NCBI RefSeq assembly: GCF_021869535.1
Contig: NW_026262582.1
Span: 59,780,851 to 59,844,850 of the forward strand
DNA: 64,000 bases
Origin: Mytilus californianus
Taxonomy: Eukaryota > Mollusca > Bivalvia > Mytilida > Mytilidae
Direction: 5' to 3'
Positions 25,483 to 37,198 of this stretch are shown piece by piece; positions within the stretch are counted from its first letter, which is position 1; each line of letters starts with the position of its first letter. The position numbers were made by a program, and so were the translations under genes. Below the pieces are notes generated by a model. It was not told the DNA's origin and did not search any database. It saw only the letters and a program-made list of their open reading frames with translations.

Positions 25483-26855
25483 TTAAGGGTAGAAATATAA
25501 CCGGAATTAATGGTGTTAATCACTAGAACACGAATTTCGATCTGAAACAGTCAATTTGATTTTAACATCATCTGGAAAATCTGAACAATAAAACAATTAC
25601 TAATATTCAGCCTTTCAGGTAATTTTCAGACTTATTCCATGCGGTCATTTCACTACTGTCCAGACAATTCGATAGCAGTCAATTCAGTATTGTTCAGTAG
25701 TTTTTCCAGATAATTAAGTATGACGTTGATGTGTGCAGGTAAATAAAACACTTCTGAACGGTCTGAATATAGACCTAACTGATTGTAATTGACTGCAAGC
25801 GAATTGTTTGAACGGTATCAAATTTACCGCAGAGGATAAGTCTGAAAGTAAACTGAAAGCAATGGACCTAATAATGTATTGTGCTGATTTTTAGGAGCTG
25901 TTCAGATCAAAAAGACCGTTTTTGATCAAAATTGGTTTTCTAGTGAAAACAGAGCACAACGCAATTTACTATAGGATTAGATGTTGGGTTTGTTTTAGAT
26001 TTTATACAAAATGCATGCTTGTGACATTTTGGAAGAGAGGCAAAAAATACAAAAGATATATTAAAAATCATAAGTTGAAAATAAACTGACAATGCCATGG
26101 AAAAAACGAAAAACGACGAAAAGATAAACAACAGTACACAAACACAAATGGTCATTAAGCTCAAACGCGAATCTTGTTAAAGAGTGATTGTGACTTCCTT
26201 TCATTTCGTATAAGTTAACAAATCACAGTGTTCAACTGGTCAGAAATTTTAACCAACTGCAAAGCCAAGTTATGAAAGTGTAAAGTGATAAAATAAAGCA
26301 TACTTACAATTCTATAAGAACATACATTCTAATTTGTGCCTGCTTAAAAATCGATGCATATATTGAATGTAATGAGTCATTGAAAGGTGTAGTAGTTATT
26401 TTTTAATTGTAAAACAATAAGTGTCAAATGTGATGTTTTTTTTTTAATTATTTCCTCCGAAATATTGTTTTTCTATGCATGATTCAAAGCCGTCTTTTAA
26501 TCAAAATACAAAAGACTCGGTGAAATAAACTTGTACCTAAAATATGTTCTCGTGAAAATGTACGGGTAGATAAGATCAATATTAAAAAATTGGTGATCAA
26601 CGATTTAAGATTATCACGTATGGAAATTTCCTGGCAACATATTATACTTTTACATACATTTTATTAAACATTACATGTTTCATATCAATCTGAAGTCTGA
26701 TTGTTATAAATATAGAAGACGTTTTTCTAAAAGGAATAGTACAAACAACTAATTTTGACATTTTCGTAACAAGTCAAAAATTAGTATTTCGCCTTTCAAT
26801 GACTTATGAAAAAATTCGGAAGCATCATTGTCTGTATCTGTAGTAATATGACTTA
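25483..26855. repeat. Copy 2 of local duplication (about 25545-25935), then non-coding DNA
   Basis: It shares colinear blocks with 19230-19570: catcatctggaaaatctg, tcagtattgttcag, gacgttgatgtgtgcaggtaaa, ctgaacggtctgaatatagac and gagctgttcagatcaaaa. From about 25936 to 26855 I see nothing structured. Confidence 0.55.
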
Positions 26856-27000
26856 ATGTTATGATATTAACATTTCAAAAGTTGAGGGCCATTTGGGGCT
26901 CTTGATCACCAATGTCATGTTTCGTGACATGCGGGAGTGGCATAGGACATATAAATAGAACATGTGATAATCCCTCGACTACGAAAAGAGGAAAATATTT
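26856..27000 (+). pseudogene. Decayed duplicate of the TSP1 exon
   Basis: The DNA aligns with 25270-25415, including the intron end (ttatgatattaacatt). Shared blocks are 'cgtgacatgc', 'agtggcataggacata', 'aaatagaacatg' and 'gaggaaaatatt'. One extra base before the 'ttccgtgacatgc'/'ttcgtgacatgc' block shifts the frame, and the polypyrimidine acceptor has become aaaag, so it cannot be spliced and read as TSP1. The two copies lie about 1.58 kb apart. Confidence 0.75.
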
Positions 27001-27134
27001 TTGGCAGATACAATATATCTTTACGAATGTATCTGTACTCTGAATAAGTGTTTACAGTTTTCGAACTTAAAGATTAAGTGAAACTGCAAATCAAATTGTA
27101 TTCATATAAAGTAAAACAATAAACAATCTATAGC

Positions 27135-27329
27135 ATGTGTATTCAATTGATTATTTTCACAATATTTCTGGTAATTGTATTCACAGTATCAAAAGCAAAG
27201 GCCGCAAATCAAGTATATTGTTTTAAACATAAAATTTACATCATTTACCCTTCCATTGATGACAATTTTGCATTAAGTCGCCATAAATTATCATGCTTTA
27301 CTGTGGAAATTAACTCAAGACAACATACT
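27135..27329 (+). CDS. Small frame with signal-peptide-like start (doubtful)
   Basis: An ATG opens MCIQLIIFTIFLVIVFTVSK, then AKAAN. This has a hydrophobic core and a small-residue (AKA) cleavage-like end, as in a signal peptide. The rest (65 residues in all) has no domain. It could be a first exon of the downstream EGF/TM protein, or chance in AT-rich DNA; no convincing donor in phase 1 follows. It lies just before a retroelement. Confidence 0.2.
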
Positions 27330-27334
27330 TAAAT

Positions 27335-27884
27335 TATTGAAACGTAATTTAAACAACAATATCATTACCTTTTGTAATGAAACATATGAAAATAATGGAA
27401 TTCACTTTGTTTGGAGTGTAAAATATTCTGGGGATGTTTTATTTAAATTACGTGTTTTTGATGGTCCTTTTGATTTGACAGTTTTGACTTTTCAACTCTT
27501 TACGCTACATTTCCAAACAATCTTATCAAACAACGTTTTTTCTATTTAATTAAATGGTTGTTTGGTAAATTGAAAAGTGTATTTGCTGCAACTCATTTAA
27601 AGGCTTCTTCTATAATGAGAAAGGTAAATATGGTAGATATACTTACTAGAGGTGTGATGAGATGATTGAAGCTGTTAATTTTCTCCTTGATAATATGTAT
27701 TTACGTTCCAGCATTAAAGTTTATCTACAGGTTGTAAGTATTCCTTTGGGTACCAATTGCGTTCATTTAATAGTAGACTTGTTCTTGTACTGTTATGAAT
27801 CACAGTTTTTGACCAAACTTATTAAAGACCAGTCTTAATTGCATTTGATTGATAAATTCAACAACACTTAACTAAAACTTCTCT
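27335..27884 (+). pseudogene. Penelope-like element family A, 5' part of an interrupted copy
   Basis: Frames reading CNETYENNGIHFVWSVKYSG, then the motif A region (vltfqLFTLHFQ in a shifted frame), and VSIPLGTNCVHLIVDLFLYC (motif B) match the copy at 35300-35760 almost base for base. Stops (e.g. DQS-stop-LHLIDKFNNT) and Cys-Ala-Pro to Cys-Val-His changes show decay. The copy is cut at 27885, where family B sequence begins, and resumes at 28649. Confidence 0.75.
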
Positions 27885-28648
27885 CACTAAATAATACAAA
27901 ATTTGGTGACTATGTTGAACGAATCTATCCCATCGAACTAGAGATAAAGGATACTACAGATACAGTTAAGTCTGCCTCATATCTTGACTTACATCTAGAA
28001 ATTGACAATGAGGGTCGGTTGAAAACAAAACTTTACGACAAAAGAGATGATTTCAGCTTCCCAATTGTGAACTTTCCATTTCTATGTAGCAACATTCCTG
28101 CAGCGCCTGCATACGGAGTATATATCTCCCAATTGATACGATATTCCCGGGCTTGTGTTTCCTATCATGATTTCCTTGATAGAGGATTGCTGCTCACAAG
28201 GAAGCTATTAAGCCAAGAGTTTCAAATGGTGAAGTTGAAATCATCCCTTCGTAAATTTTACGGACGCCATCACGAGTTGGTTGACCGTTATGGAATAACC
28301 GTTTCACAGATGATATCGGATATGTTCCTTATGTCGTAACTACAATACCCTTCCCTTTTCCCGAATGTGACTTACCCAATTAGACTATTTACCGGATTTG
28401 TAATAATATAAGCAACACGACGGGTGCCACATGTGGAGCAGGATCTGCTTACCCTTCCGGAGCACCTGATATCACCCCCAGTTTTTGGTGGGGTTCGTGT
28501 TGCTTAGTCTTTAGTTTTCTATGTTGTGTCATCTGTACTATTATTTGTCTATTTGTCCTTTTATTTTTGGCCATGGCGTTGTCAGTTTGTTTTCGATCTA
28601 TGAGTTTGACTGTCCCTCTGGTATCTTTCGTCCCTCTTTTTTAACGTT
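27885..28648 (+). mobile_element. Penelope-like family B fragment inside family A copy
   Basis: It starts in the motif C region (ctctcactaaataatacaaaatttggtgac) and continues through KTKLYDKRDDFSFPIVNFPF, AAPAYGVYISQLIRYSRA and RKFYGRHHELVDRYGI to a stop after MFLMS. The family B tail follows (ggagcaggatctgcttaccc to tttcgtccctctttttt). It is a 5'-truncated but 3'-complete retrocopy, and its frame is better preserved than in the 20 kb copy, so it is younger. Family A motif C sequence resumes directly after it. Confidence 0.75.
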
Positions 28649-28740
28649 ATCTTAATGATATTTTTAAATCAAGAATTTTCTAAGTGCCAAAATTTACCCA
28701 AAGGAACTTACTTTCAAGTGTTTTACTATAGTGAGTAATT
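28649..28740 (+). pseudogene. Penelope-like family A, resumed 3' part
   Basis: Text such as 'ttatcttaatgatattt', 'aatcaagaattttct' and 'aaatttacccaaaggaactt' matches 35818-35900 of the nearly complete family A copy (YLDDIFSLNNQEFS..IYPKKL). This shows that the family B block interrupts motif C of a family A element. Confidence 0.7.
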
Positions 28741-29789
28741 TAGATTATCTGTTTTGATTATCGTGAAAACAGGTTTAGGTATATCTCCTACCAGCTAAAC
28801 GTAAAACTAACTACACTTTAATACACACTTTTGCTGTTTGGTGTTTGATGCATCTTCTTAATCGATGTTTTCAGTGTTGTTCAATTTTAGTTTAAGCTAT
28901 TAAATGTAATAAAATTCTAGCACGAACCTTTCTTGAATAAGTTAATTGCGCTATGGTTATTTTTTTGTATTCTTGTCTTTCATTTTTGCTTTTGTACTGT
29001 GTCTATAGAGTGTCTATATGTCATTTTGTTTTTCTTTGTTGAACTATTTTTTTTTGTTATTATAGTGATTAAGATTATAACACAATGTTGAATGCTGTAC
29101 CCTAATTTTTGACAATTTTACCTATTATGTCTGTTTGTTTGGCTCACACATTGTTGTCAATATAATGGATTTCTATGCGACTGTCATACAAGTGAGAGTT
29201 TTAGCTAGCTTTAAAACCAGGTTTAATCCACCATTTTCTATACAAGGAAATGCCTATACCAAGTAAGTAATACAACAGTTGTTTTCCATTCGTCTGATGT
29301 ATTTGAGCTTTTTTTTTCTTTTCTTTAAGACTTGAAATACATTTATTGAAAAACACCTGACAACAATTTACCTTGTACAACCCTGTGTTTACAATGTTCC
29401 TTCGTCCAGGGATAAACGGTGGAATTTATTATAAGAAAAAAAAATCTATTTTTTATGTTAAGCACATAAGTTACATTCTTATTCATTACACAGACAAAAA
29501 AATGCGATACAAATAGTAAAACATTCTACGTTTGATAAAATACATCAAAATACGCACTACAGTCTTATACACTTTACCTTTACTTATAATTGGCATTTAA
29601 ATTTGTACTTTTAACACCTGGATTACATTGTAATGTGTCGGTCAGAAATTATAAAAGTTCACATGCTCGACGTTGTTCATTCATTCATACTATATTTCTT
29701 TTTGTGGATGTATAATGTTCCAAATATGAAAAAAATGTAAGTACAAAATGATAATTAATTTATTTAAGGTGTAAAGTTTACAATAAGTT
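28741..29789. other. Non-coding DNA; probable 3' flank of the minus-strand LINE
   Basis: No gene is recognised. The part nearest 29790 is downstream of the LINE's last codon on the minus strand and may include its 3' UTR. No clear poly-A tail (poly-T on this strand) marks the end. Confidence 0.4.
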
Positions 29790-32700
29790 TTATTTCAGCT
29801 GCATATTGTTCTTTTTGTGAAGATAATGATGTATCCATAGAATAGATTCAATTAAACTGTCGAGTTCCCGTTTTGCATATGATATCAATTGGCTGGAAGT
29901 AAAACTTTCAGACTGATATTTGATTATATTCCTACATTTCCAAATAACCCATTTAACTGCATTCATAATGGTATTGGTTATGACATTATTTTTTGTATTA
30001 TTATCGTACATTCCTAGTATGATATGTTCCTCCTTCATTGGGATATCTGCTGTATTTTTCAACACATTATACATTTTAAAAGCCTCAAAAATATGTTCCC
30101 AAACAACCTTTATAATATAACAGCTGTGAAAAAGATGTGTGAGGGTTTCGTTTTCTGTTTTACAAAACTGGCATTTACCATTATTGGATTTGCCCATTCT
30201 AAACAGTGTTTGCTCCGTATAGATAATGTTATGAACAATTTTCCAGCTAATTTGATTTGCTTTCCTAGAGGACGTATTTTTATTTAAATTTCTCCATATA
30301 TTTTTCCAAGGTAATTCAGAATTATACTGAATATTCCATTTTATTTTACAGTTTGGAACTATATTTAAGTTAAACAAATATTGGATTAATTTCAAAGATA
30401 TTTCACTTGGGATTACTAACTTCTTCCGTTTATTATAAAATTCAAAAGTATTTTAAACATAATAACCATTTTTTTTGTGGTTCGGGTTGTAGGTTGACGT
30501 CTTTTAGCCTGTCCTTAAATGATTTTGGAATAGCTAATTTCAATCTTGTCCATTCCGAAATCCAGTTTCTTTTATCTTTAAGGATGTTGTATATAAAGTT
30601 GTCGCTTTTGATATTTTTTGTTTTTTCGTCCCAAATATCTTTAATTGTATGAATTCCACTTTTTCCAAAGTTGTCGAAGAAAATAGATTTTCTGTTGTAT
30701 TGAATTTTTATGTTACCAAATAATTGTTGGTTTAGGATATCGTTTCCATTCATTGGGCTTTGTATACTTAAGAATTTAGACCATGTTTTTAGTAAATCAA
30801 GAAAAAAATTTGGAAAATTTTCCATTTGCAATCCTCGTAAATAAGAACATTTTGCTAAAAAGTTTTCACGATTATATTTAATATCATATTTTTGTAACCA
30901 TCATTTGGCTATCGTGTTCCAGTTATCGTTTCCTGATCCTAATATCTTTTGCATGCATTTGATTTGTTTAGATTTAACAAACGAGTGTATGTTGATCATA
31001 CCCATTCCCCCTTCCTCTACTGGTAAGCAACACACGTCCCTTTGAATTAAATTTACTGTTCCCTCCCATATAAAATTCCACATGATGGTGTTTATTTCTT
31101 TTTTAAATTTTTCAAGTATTCCTCGCATTTCAATTTCAAACCCTATTTTAGATATAATCAATGATTTTATTATTAGGACCCTGCCCTCAAATGTTAGGTC
31201 ACGAGATTTCCAAACCTCAAGACACGCCTTAATGTTCTTGATTTTTTCTAACCATATATCTTCTATATTAACACTGCATCCATGCATAACTCCCAATGCT
31301 TTAATTGGTTCACTTGACCACCTAATTTTTTTATATTTTGGAATTTTATTTTTCCAACGACCCAAATATACCCCTACAGTCTTTCCATAATTTATCTTAG
31401 CTCCCGATGCTCTCTCGTATATTTCTAAAACCTTAAATGTTTCTTCGATTGATTCCTCTGTTCTATTTAAAAAATGTGTATCATCTGCAAACATGCTTAT
31501 TTTAACCTCTTTTTTTCAATATCTGTATTGGGGCTAGGTAAGTAAATTCCTCGAATTTTTGGATTAGTCCTAATTGTGACTGCCATCGGCTCTGCTTGTA
31601 AAATGTATAGCATGGGCGATATTTAACAGCACTAACGGATTGATCTAGAAATGGGGATATATCTTGATTGAAAACCGTTAAACAAGTTTTAGCATTTTTT
31701 AGTAACATTTTAACCCAATCTCTGAAGATTTCCCCAAATTGAAATTGTTCTAAACATACATCTAACCATTCCCATTCTGCATAATCAAAAGCTTTTGTTT
31801 GGTCCAGAATAATTATGGATCCTTCCTCATTTTCCATATCTATATTTTCGAAAATATCTTGCAGCATTCTATTAAAATCGAAAATATTTCTGCCTTTTAC
31901 AAACCCTGTTGGTCCGTTTCTATAATTGATGGTAGAACAATTTTCAAACGTTCGGCGAGAATTTTTTTATCAAATTTTGTAGTCTACATTTAATAAAGTT
32001 ATTAGTCGCCAGTTCTTAATGTAGTCCCTCTCCCCACCTTAATATAGTAGGGTTATCATTCCAAGTCTCTGCGATTCGGAACGCGTTTTATCAAAAAAAG
32101 TTTCTTTTAATATTTGCGTAAGTTCAATTTGTATCAAATACCAATAATCCTGATAAAATTCTGCAGTTATGCCATCTTCCCCTAATGATTTATTCCTTTT
32201 CATTAATTTAATTGCTTTAAATATTTCATCTTTCGAAATTTTGTTATCACATAAACGTTTTTCTGCTTCAGAGAGAGTTTTATTTACATTTTGTAGTAAT
32301 TTTTCCTCAGCTTCTCGGTTCCAACCCCCTGAGATAAAAAGTGTCTCAAAATATTTTAATTGTTCGCGTAATATTTCATTTATATGTTTTTTGTATGTGC
32401 CATTTTCGGTTTTTATCTTTGACCATAGTTTTTCTTGTCCTCGTTTTTGTTCTAATCCAAAAAAATAGTTAGTAGATTTTTCACCTTTTTCAGACCAGTT
32501 TATTTTTGATCTTATGCGTACAGCTTCTGATTTTCGTTCGTAATATTTATATATATCATCTTTTAGTTTTTCAACCTCGTTTAGATTTTGTTGCGTTTCG
32601 TCTTTTTTAAGTAGAGTTTCTAATTTAAGTTCCCACTTTTTAACCTCATTTTAATTTAACCTAAGTTTCTTTGAAATACTTATTGTAATGTCCTTTATTT

Positions 32701-33557
32701 TAGTTTTTGTTAGGTCCCAGAACTCCCTTTTATCTTTAAATTTATTTATGTTATGTTCCCAAGAATTCCAGAATGTTTCAAATGTATTTTTAAAAAGTCC
32801 GTTTTTTATAACACTATTATTCATTTTCCAATCACCCGGACCTCTTTCTGGTTCGTTAGTGTTCATAGTAATTTTCAAGTCGTCGTGATCACTGAACGGA
32901 AAATAAACAATTTTTGCATTGTTCAATCTACAATCGATATTCTCACTAGTGAATATATAATCTATTCTCGAGTATGATTTACCGCGTGAGAATGTGTATT
33001 GTTCTTTATTTGGATATCTGAGACGCCATATGTCCGTCAGTTCATTGTTTTCGATAAAGTTTTTTAGTTCATGATTGCCTACATCTTCACGTTGGGGCAT
33101 GTGTTTTCTATCTAATTTCTTATTTAGACAACAGTTAAAATCCCCCATAACATCACGACATCATTTTCTTTATTTATGGTTAACTTATTAAAGAAGTTGT
33201 TTCTTTCTATGCCATTATTAGGGGCGTAGACATTAAAAATTCAAACATTTTCATTTGAGTCTAATTTAAATTCAACTATCAATTTCCTTCCTTCTGCATC
33301 TCTTTATTTTTCAGAAACGTTAATATCTAAATTTAGTTGTACTAAAATTGCCCTTTTGAAGCGGAAGCCCCGTTACACCAAAAACTTAACTCTTCCCTTT
33401 CTTTTTTCCATTCATTTTCTACAAATTTTGTACAATGAGTTTCTTGCAAACATATAAAATCAAAGTTTTTTTTTTTCTGACACCATTGAAATAATGCATT
33501 TCTTTTTGACTTATCTCCCGTACCGTTTGCATTTAATGAAACTAAACGAATAGACAT
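29790..33557 (-). pseudogene. L1/Tx1-type non-LTR retrotransposon ORF2 (broken)
   Basis: Read on the minus strand, the pieces give a standard ORF2 order. An APE-type endonuclease comes first: MSIRLVSLNANGTGDKSKR with LQETHC (33557-33342), then MGDFNCCLN, SRIDYIFTS and FSDHDDLK (33148-32651). The WSEKGEKSTNYFFGLEQKR linker follows near 32500-32440. Reverse transcriptase is next: GPTGFVKGR, IILDQTKAFDYAEW (motif A, 31867-31502) and FADDT (motif C, 31494). The connection follows, and a C-terminal finger CQFCKTENETLTHLFHSC (CX2CX8HX4C) at 30395-29790. Frameshifts and stops split it into at least six pieces. The intact protein would nick the target and prime reverse transcription there. The length of about 3.8 kb is near full for ORF2; no ORF1 is seen upstream at 33558-33930. 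Confidence 0.85.
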
Positions 33558-33930
33558 ACTTTATGAAATAAAAAATTAAATATGTATATTATAGACTTAT
33601 GACTCCTACATTTTTAGTTCATTGCACAGTACACTAATTTTGTTATACATTATAATAAACGTCCATGCAACAAATTTTCAATATGTTAATAACCCACATA
33701 AATAGTGCATCCCTTTTAAAGTTTTTCCCATATTATTCGCATTTTATCTTGATTAATTGATTCACCGACACATACACATATTTGTAACAAAAACATAATA
33801 TAGTTCAAAAATATTCCAAAATATTTACAATGTATGTTAGTTTCTGCATACACATATGAGAAATAAAATTGATTTTTTTTTAAGTTTTCCATATACGATA
33901 AAAAAAAGAACATTAGATATTGATATATAT
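33558..33930. other. Spacer between LINE and Penelope-like element
   Basis: No gene or clear repeat. It ends in a short TA-rich run (gatattgatatatat) immediately before the Penelope-like 5' repeat, in keeping with the microsatellite insertion bias of such elements. Confidence 0.4.
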
Positions 33931-34440
33931 CTACCAAGACATTTGTTTTACATGCACACGTATAAAAACTGCGGTTTTTATCCAACGCAATCATAGGTTT
34001 GAACGTTGTTTTCAATTTAGACTTGTTTATATTTTTTCGTTTGGGCTTGTATTATGTTTTCCTTCTGGTTTATATGATCCGTTCATCCTATTTCGACTCT
34101 TTAAAATTCAAGAGTCTATCCTAAATTGAGGTAAATTATATGGCCTTCCAAATACCGTTTCGATCCCTTACATCACTGAAGAGACATTAATTGTCGAAAT
34201 CTGGATATGGTGTACAAATTTGTGCACCTCATGTTTGCGGTATACCATTTTCTCCGCAAGTTTATTGTTTTCTGTTTGGTATTAAATTGATAATTAAGAT
34301 CCATGTTACATCTCGTGATTAATTTATTTGGCAATCGTCCATGGCAGTCAGCAGGGTTAAGAACATCAGTTGTTTGACCTGTTAGTCAAATGCGATTTGT
34401 TAAAATATACTTTTAATTTTTTGGTCTTTATCAACTTATC
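33931..34440 (+). repeat. 5' repeat (pseudo-LTR) of Penelope-like family A
   Basis: The sequence from ctaccaagacatttgttt through 'ttttatccaacgcaatcata', 'ctttaaaattcaagagtct' and 'tccgcaagtttattgtttt' to 'tgttaaaatatactttt' recurs as a tandem array at 60105-61212. In this copy the repeat begins mid-unit, as expected for the permuted, partly tandem pseudo-LTRs of Penelope-like elements. Confidence 0.75.
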
Positions 34441-35491
34441 TAGTATATTTAATGACTCCACCGCTCAAAACTTCATACCTCCCTATTTTGATAACACAGA
34501 ACCACCTATTATTTCATACACATACAAAAAACCCAGCAGAAGTTTAATTTTTAATTATACGCCGGTAACATCAGACGTCAATGTAGAAAATAATACTCCT
34601 TTAACTTGAAACTGTGAATCGTCGAAGTTTAGATATTTTCCCTATGGCAATGTTATTACTGGGGACCTCAATATCGTCCAGGACAGAGAGGTTAAAAACT
34701 TTTTGAAAAAAGGACCAAAATATCGTCCTCCATCTTAAATAGATTTGAAACAGTGTCGTCAGGTCACCAAAGATGCTCTTTCCTCGTTTTGTAAAAATTG
34801 TTGTAAACGGGAAAAATCTGATAAAAAATCTCTTGATTCTTATTTAAATAAATGTATGAATGTGGTAGATAATAGAATATCACATTTTGAAAATAATTTA
34901 GAAGTAAATAATAGAGAACATAATACGCCTATTTCCAGAATAAGAAATAAACTTCAAGAACTTTCAAAGCGGTTTGTGTTTATACCGGCCGACAAAGAAG
35001 CCAACACCGTGGTGGTGGTATGCCGTAAATACTACACGGACGTTCTTAAGAATGAAATTTTAAATTCATCTACATTCAAGTCCATGCGCCCCACAGAGAG
35101 TCATATAGTTAACAAACATATCATAACCACATCACAGCTTAAGGCTTCTTCTGAACATTTGAAGGTCTCTACTATGTATTGGTTACCTAAACTACACAAA
35201 AAACCAGTAAAATATCGTTTCATCTCGGCCACTAGTAAGTGTTCTACAACTAATCTTTCAGTGCTTTTAACAAGTTCCTTAACTACTATCAAAGAGCTTA
35301 TCATAAACCATTGTAATAAAATATATGAAAATAGTGGAATTAACTATTTTTGGAGTGTAAACAATTCTTTGGATGTTTTAGATAAATTACGTGCTTTTGG
35401 TGGTCCTTTTGATTCTGTTGACTGTTTTGACTTTCTACTCTTTACACTACACTTCAACACAATCTTATCAAACACAAATTTGACTATTTAA
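34370..35491 (+). pseudogene. Penelope-like reverse transcriptase, N-terminal half (UGA at CxC motif)
   Basis: The same frame reads from 34370 through a TGA (34607-34609) and a TAA (34736-34738) to 35491. Order: PPIISYTYKKPSRSLIFNY, then [22 protein letters not shown] and [10 protein letters not shown]. The fingers region follows: RFVFIPADKEANTVVVVC, YWLPKLHKKPVKYRFIS and YENSGINYFWSVNN. The CxCxxSKF pattern of relatives is here UGA-x-C, so the stop sits at the first Cys. N-terminal-endonuclease Penelope-like elements (Naiads) carry a CxC linker, and some clam Naiads encode selenocysteine at UGA. The GIY-YIG endonuclease itself is not visible. A single base is missing at about 35430 (gactttcta, where relatives have gacttttc), which throws motif A (DFSTLYT) out of frame. 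Confidence 0.75.
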
Positions 35492-36471
35492 TTAAATGGT
35501 CGTTTGGTAAATCTGAATGCAAATATATTTGCTGCAATTCATTTAAAGCCTTTTTCTCTAATGAGAAAGGTAAATATGCTAGATATACTTACTGGAGGTG
35601 TGATGAGATGATTGAAGTTGTTAATTTTCTCCTTGATAATATTTATGTACGTTTCGGCAGCAAAGTTTATCGACAGGTTGTAGGTATTCCTATGGGCACT
35701 AACTGCGCCCCTTTAATAGCAGACTTGTTTTTGCACTGTTATGAATCACAGTTTATGACCAAACTCAGTAAAGACCCGTCTAAATTGCATTTAATTGATA
35801 AATTCAACAACACTTACCTTTATCTTGATGATATTTTTTCGTTAAATAATCAAGAATTTTCTCAATATACTGCCGAAATTTACCCAAAGAAACTTACTTT
35901 AAATAAATCAAATTTAAACGGTAACAACTGTCCTTTCCTAGATTTAGATATTTCGGTTTTACACGGGAAACTCCACAATAAACTTTACGACAAAAGGGAC
36001 GATTTTTCGTTCCCTATTGTTAATTTTCCTTTTTTGGATGGTGATGTTCCTTTGGCACCATCTTACAGTGTTTATATTTCACAACTCGTTCGCTATGCCC
36101 GTGTCTGTTGTGACGTTTTTTATTTTAACGAACGTAATCCATGTATTACTGGTAAATTATTAAGCCAGGGATTTCGTTACCACAAATTACTTAAAACCTT
36201 TTCTAAATTCTTCCACAGATATAAAGATTTGGTTTTGAAGTTTGGTTGTACCTGTAGAAAACTTATTTCAAACGGGATTGCATATCCTCATTTTTACGGC
36301 AATATTGTTTACCGTGCACGGACATTTAGAAACGATTCTGGTAAACTTATCGATCCTTTAAATAAACTTATTCTAAAAGGTTACCAATTCAACACTGTAA
36401 TTAGATCATTAAATATTGTTTTTATTGGTTCTGATATTGATTTTGTTATCAGTAAATTAAAAGCAAATTAA
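35431..36471 (+). pseudogene. Penelope-like reverse transcriptase, C-terminal half (intact frame)
   Basis: In the shifted frame it reads STLYTTLQHNLIKHKFDYLI from about 35432 and then, uninterrupted, RYTYWRCDEMIEVVNFLLDN, VVGIPMGTNCAPLIADLFL (motif B), NTYLYLDDIFSLNNQEFS (motif C with both Asp), CPFLDLDISVL, KLYDKRDDFSFPIVNFPFL, a thumb region FHRYKDLVLKFGCTCRKLIS, and a stop at 36469-36471. All palm motifs downstream of the frameshift are intact, so decay is slight. The protein is a reverse transcriptase related to telomerase reverse transcriptases. Together with the upstream half it is the best preserved retroelement in the window. Confidence 0.85.
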
Positions 36472-37198
36472 ATATTATTGTTATATACATATACACATTC
36501 ATGGATCCACAATCTGTCGATACCTGTATCTTGGCATTGCACAAGGTCAGGTTTTTATCTGACTGTTTATTACGTCTTTACACTAAATCCATTGGATGTT
36601 GGATGTGTACGGATTGATAATTTAGTCTTAGCTGCATGATTTTTTTATTAGTTGTTAGTGGCTTTGAACTAGCTGTCAGTAACTGCGAGTACTCTTAGAT
36701 CTGTACTTAGTGTCTTTTTGTTGTTTTGATGTACAAGTACGCGGCCACGTCCACTTGTAATTCTAGTATTCGTATTTTTATCCATCTGATGAGTTAAGCC
36801 TCTTTCAACTGATTTTTATAGTTCTTTCTTATGTTGTACTGTTACACCACTGTCCCAGGTTAGGGGGAGGGTTGGGATCCCGCTAACATGTTTAACCCCG
36901 CCACATTCTCTATGTATGTGCCTGTCCAAAGTCAGGAGCCTGTAATTCAGTGGTTGTCGTTTGTTTATGTGTTACATATTTGTTTTTCGTTCATTTTTTT
37001 TAACATAAATTAGGCCGTTAGTTTTCTCGTTTGAACTGTTTTACATTGTCATTTCAGGGCCTTTTATAGCTGACTGTGCGGTATGGGCTTTGCTCATTGT
37101 TGAAGGCCGTGAGGTGACCTATAGTTGTTAATTTCTGTGTCATTTGGTCTCTTGTGGAGAGTTGTCTCATTAGGAATCTTACCACATCTTCTTTTTCA
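36472..37198 (+). repeat. 3' tail of Penelope-like family A
   Basis: The tail runs from just after the stop (aatattattgttatatacat) to 'gagttgtctcattaggaatc..accacatcttctttttca'. The same tail, starting at the same place (atcagtaaattaaaagcaaa), occurs at 46773-47520, and on the minus strand at 62735-63200. Related variants occur at 45240-45365, 47746-48110, 53290-53650, 62190-62290 and 62500-62605. It is non-coding and probably holds the 3' recognition signal for the reverse transcriptase. Confidence 0.8.

Noticed and set aside
36640-36830. SECIS element in the family A tail
   Set aside because: I looked for an ATGA..AA..GA arrangement; candidates such as gatgagttaagcc..aactgattt have arms that are too short. 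It cannot be judged by eye and is left to a covariance search.
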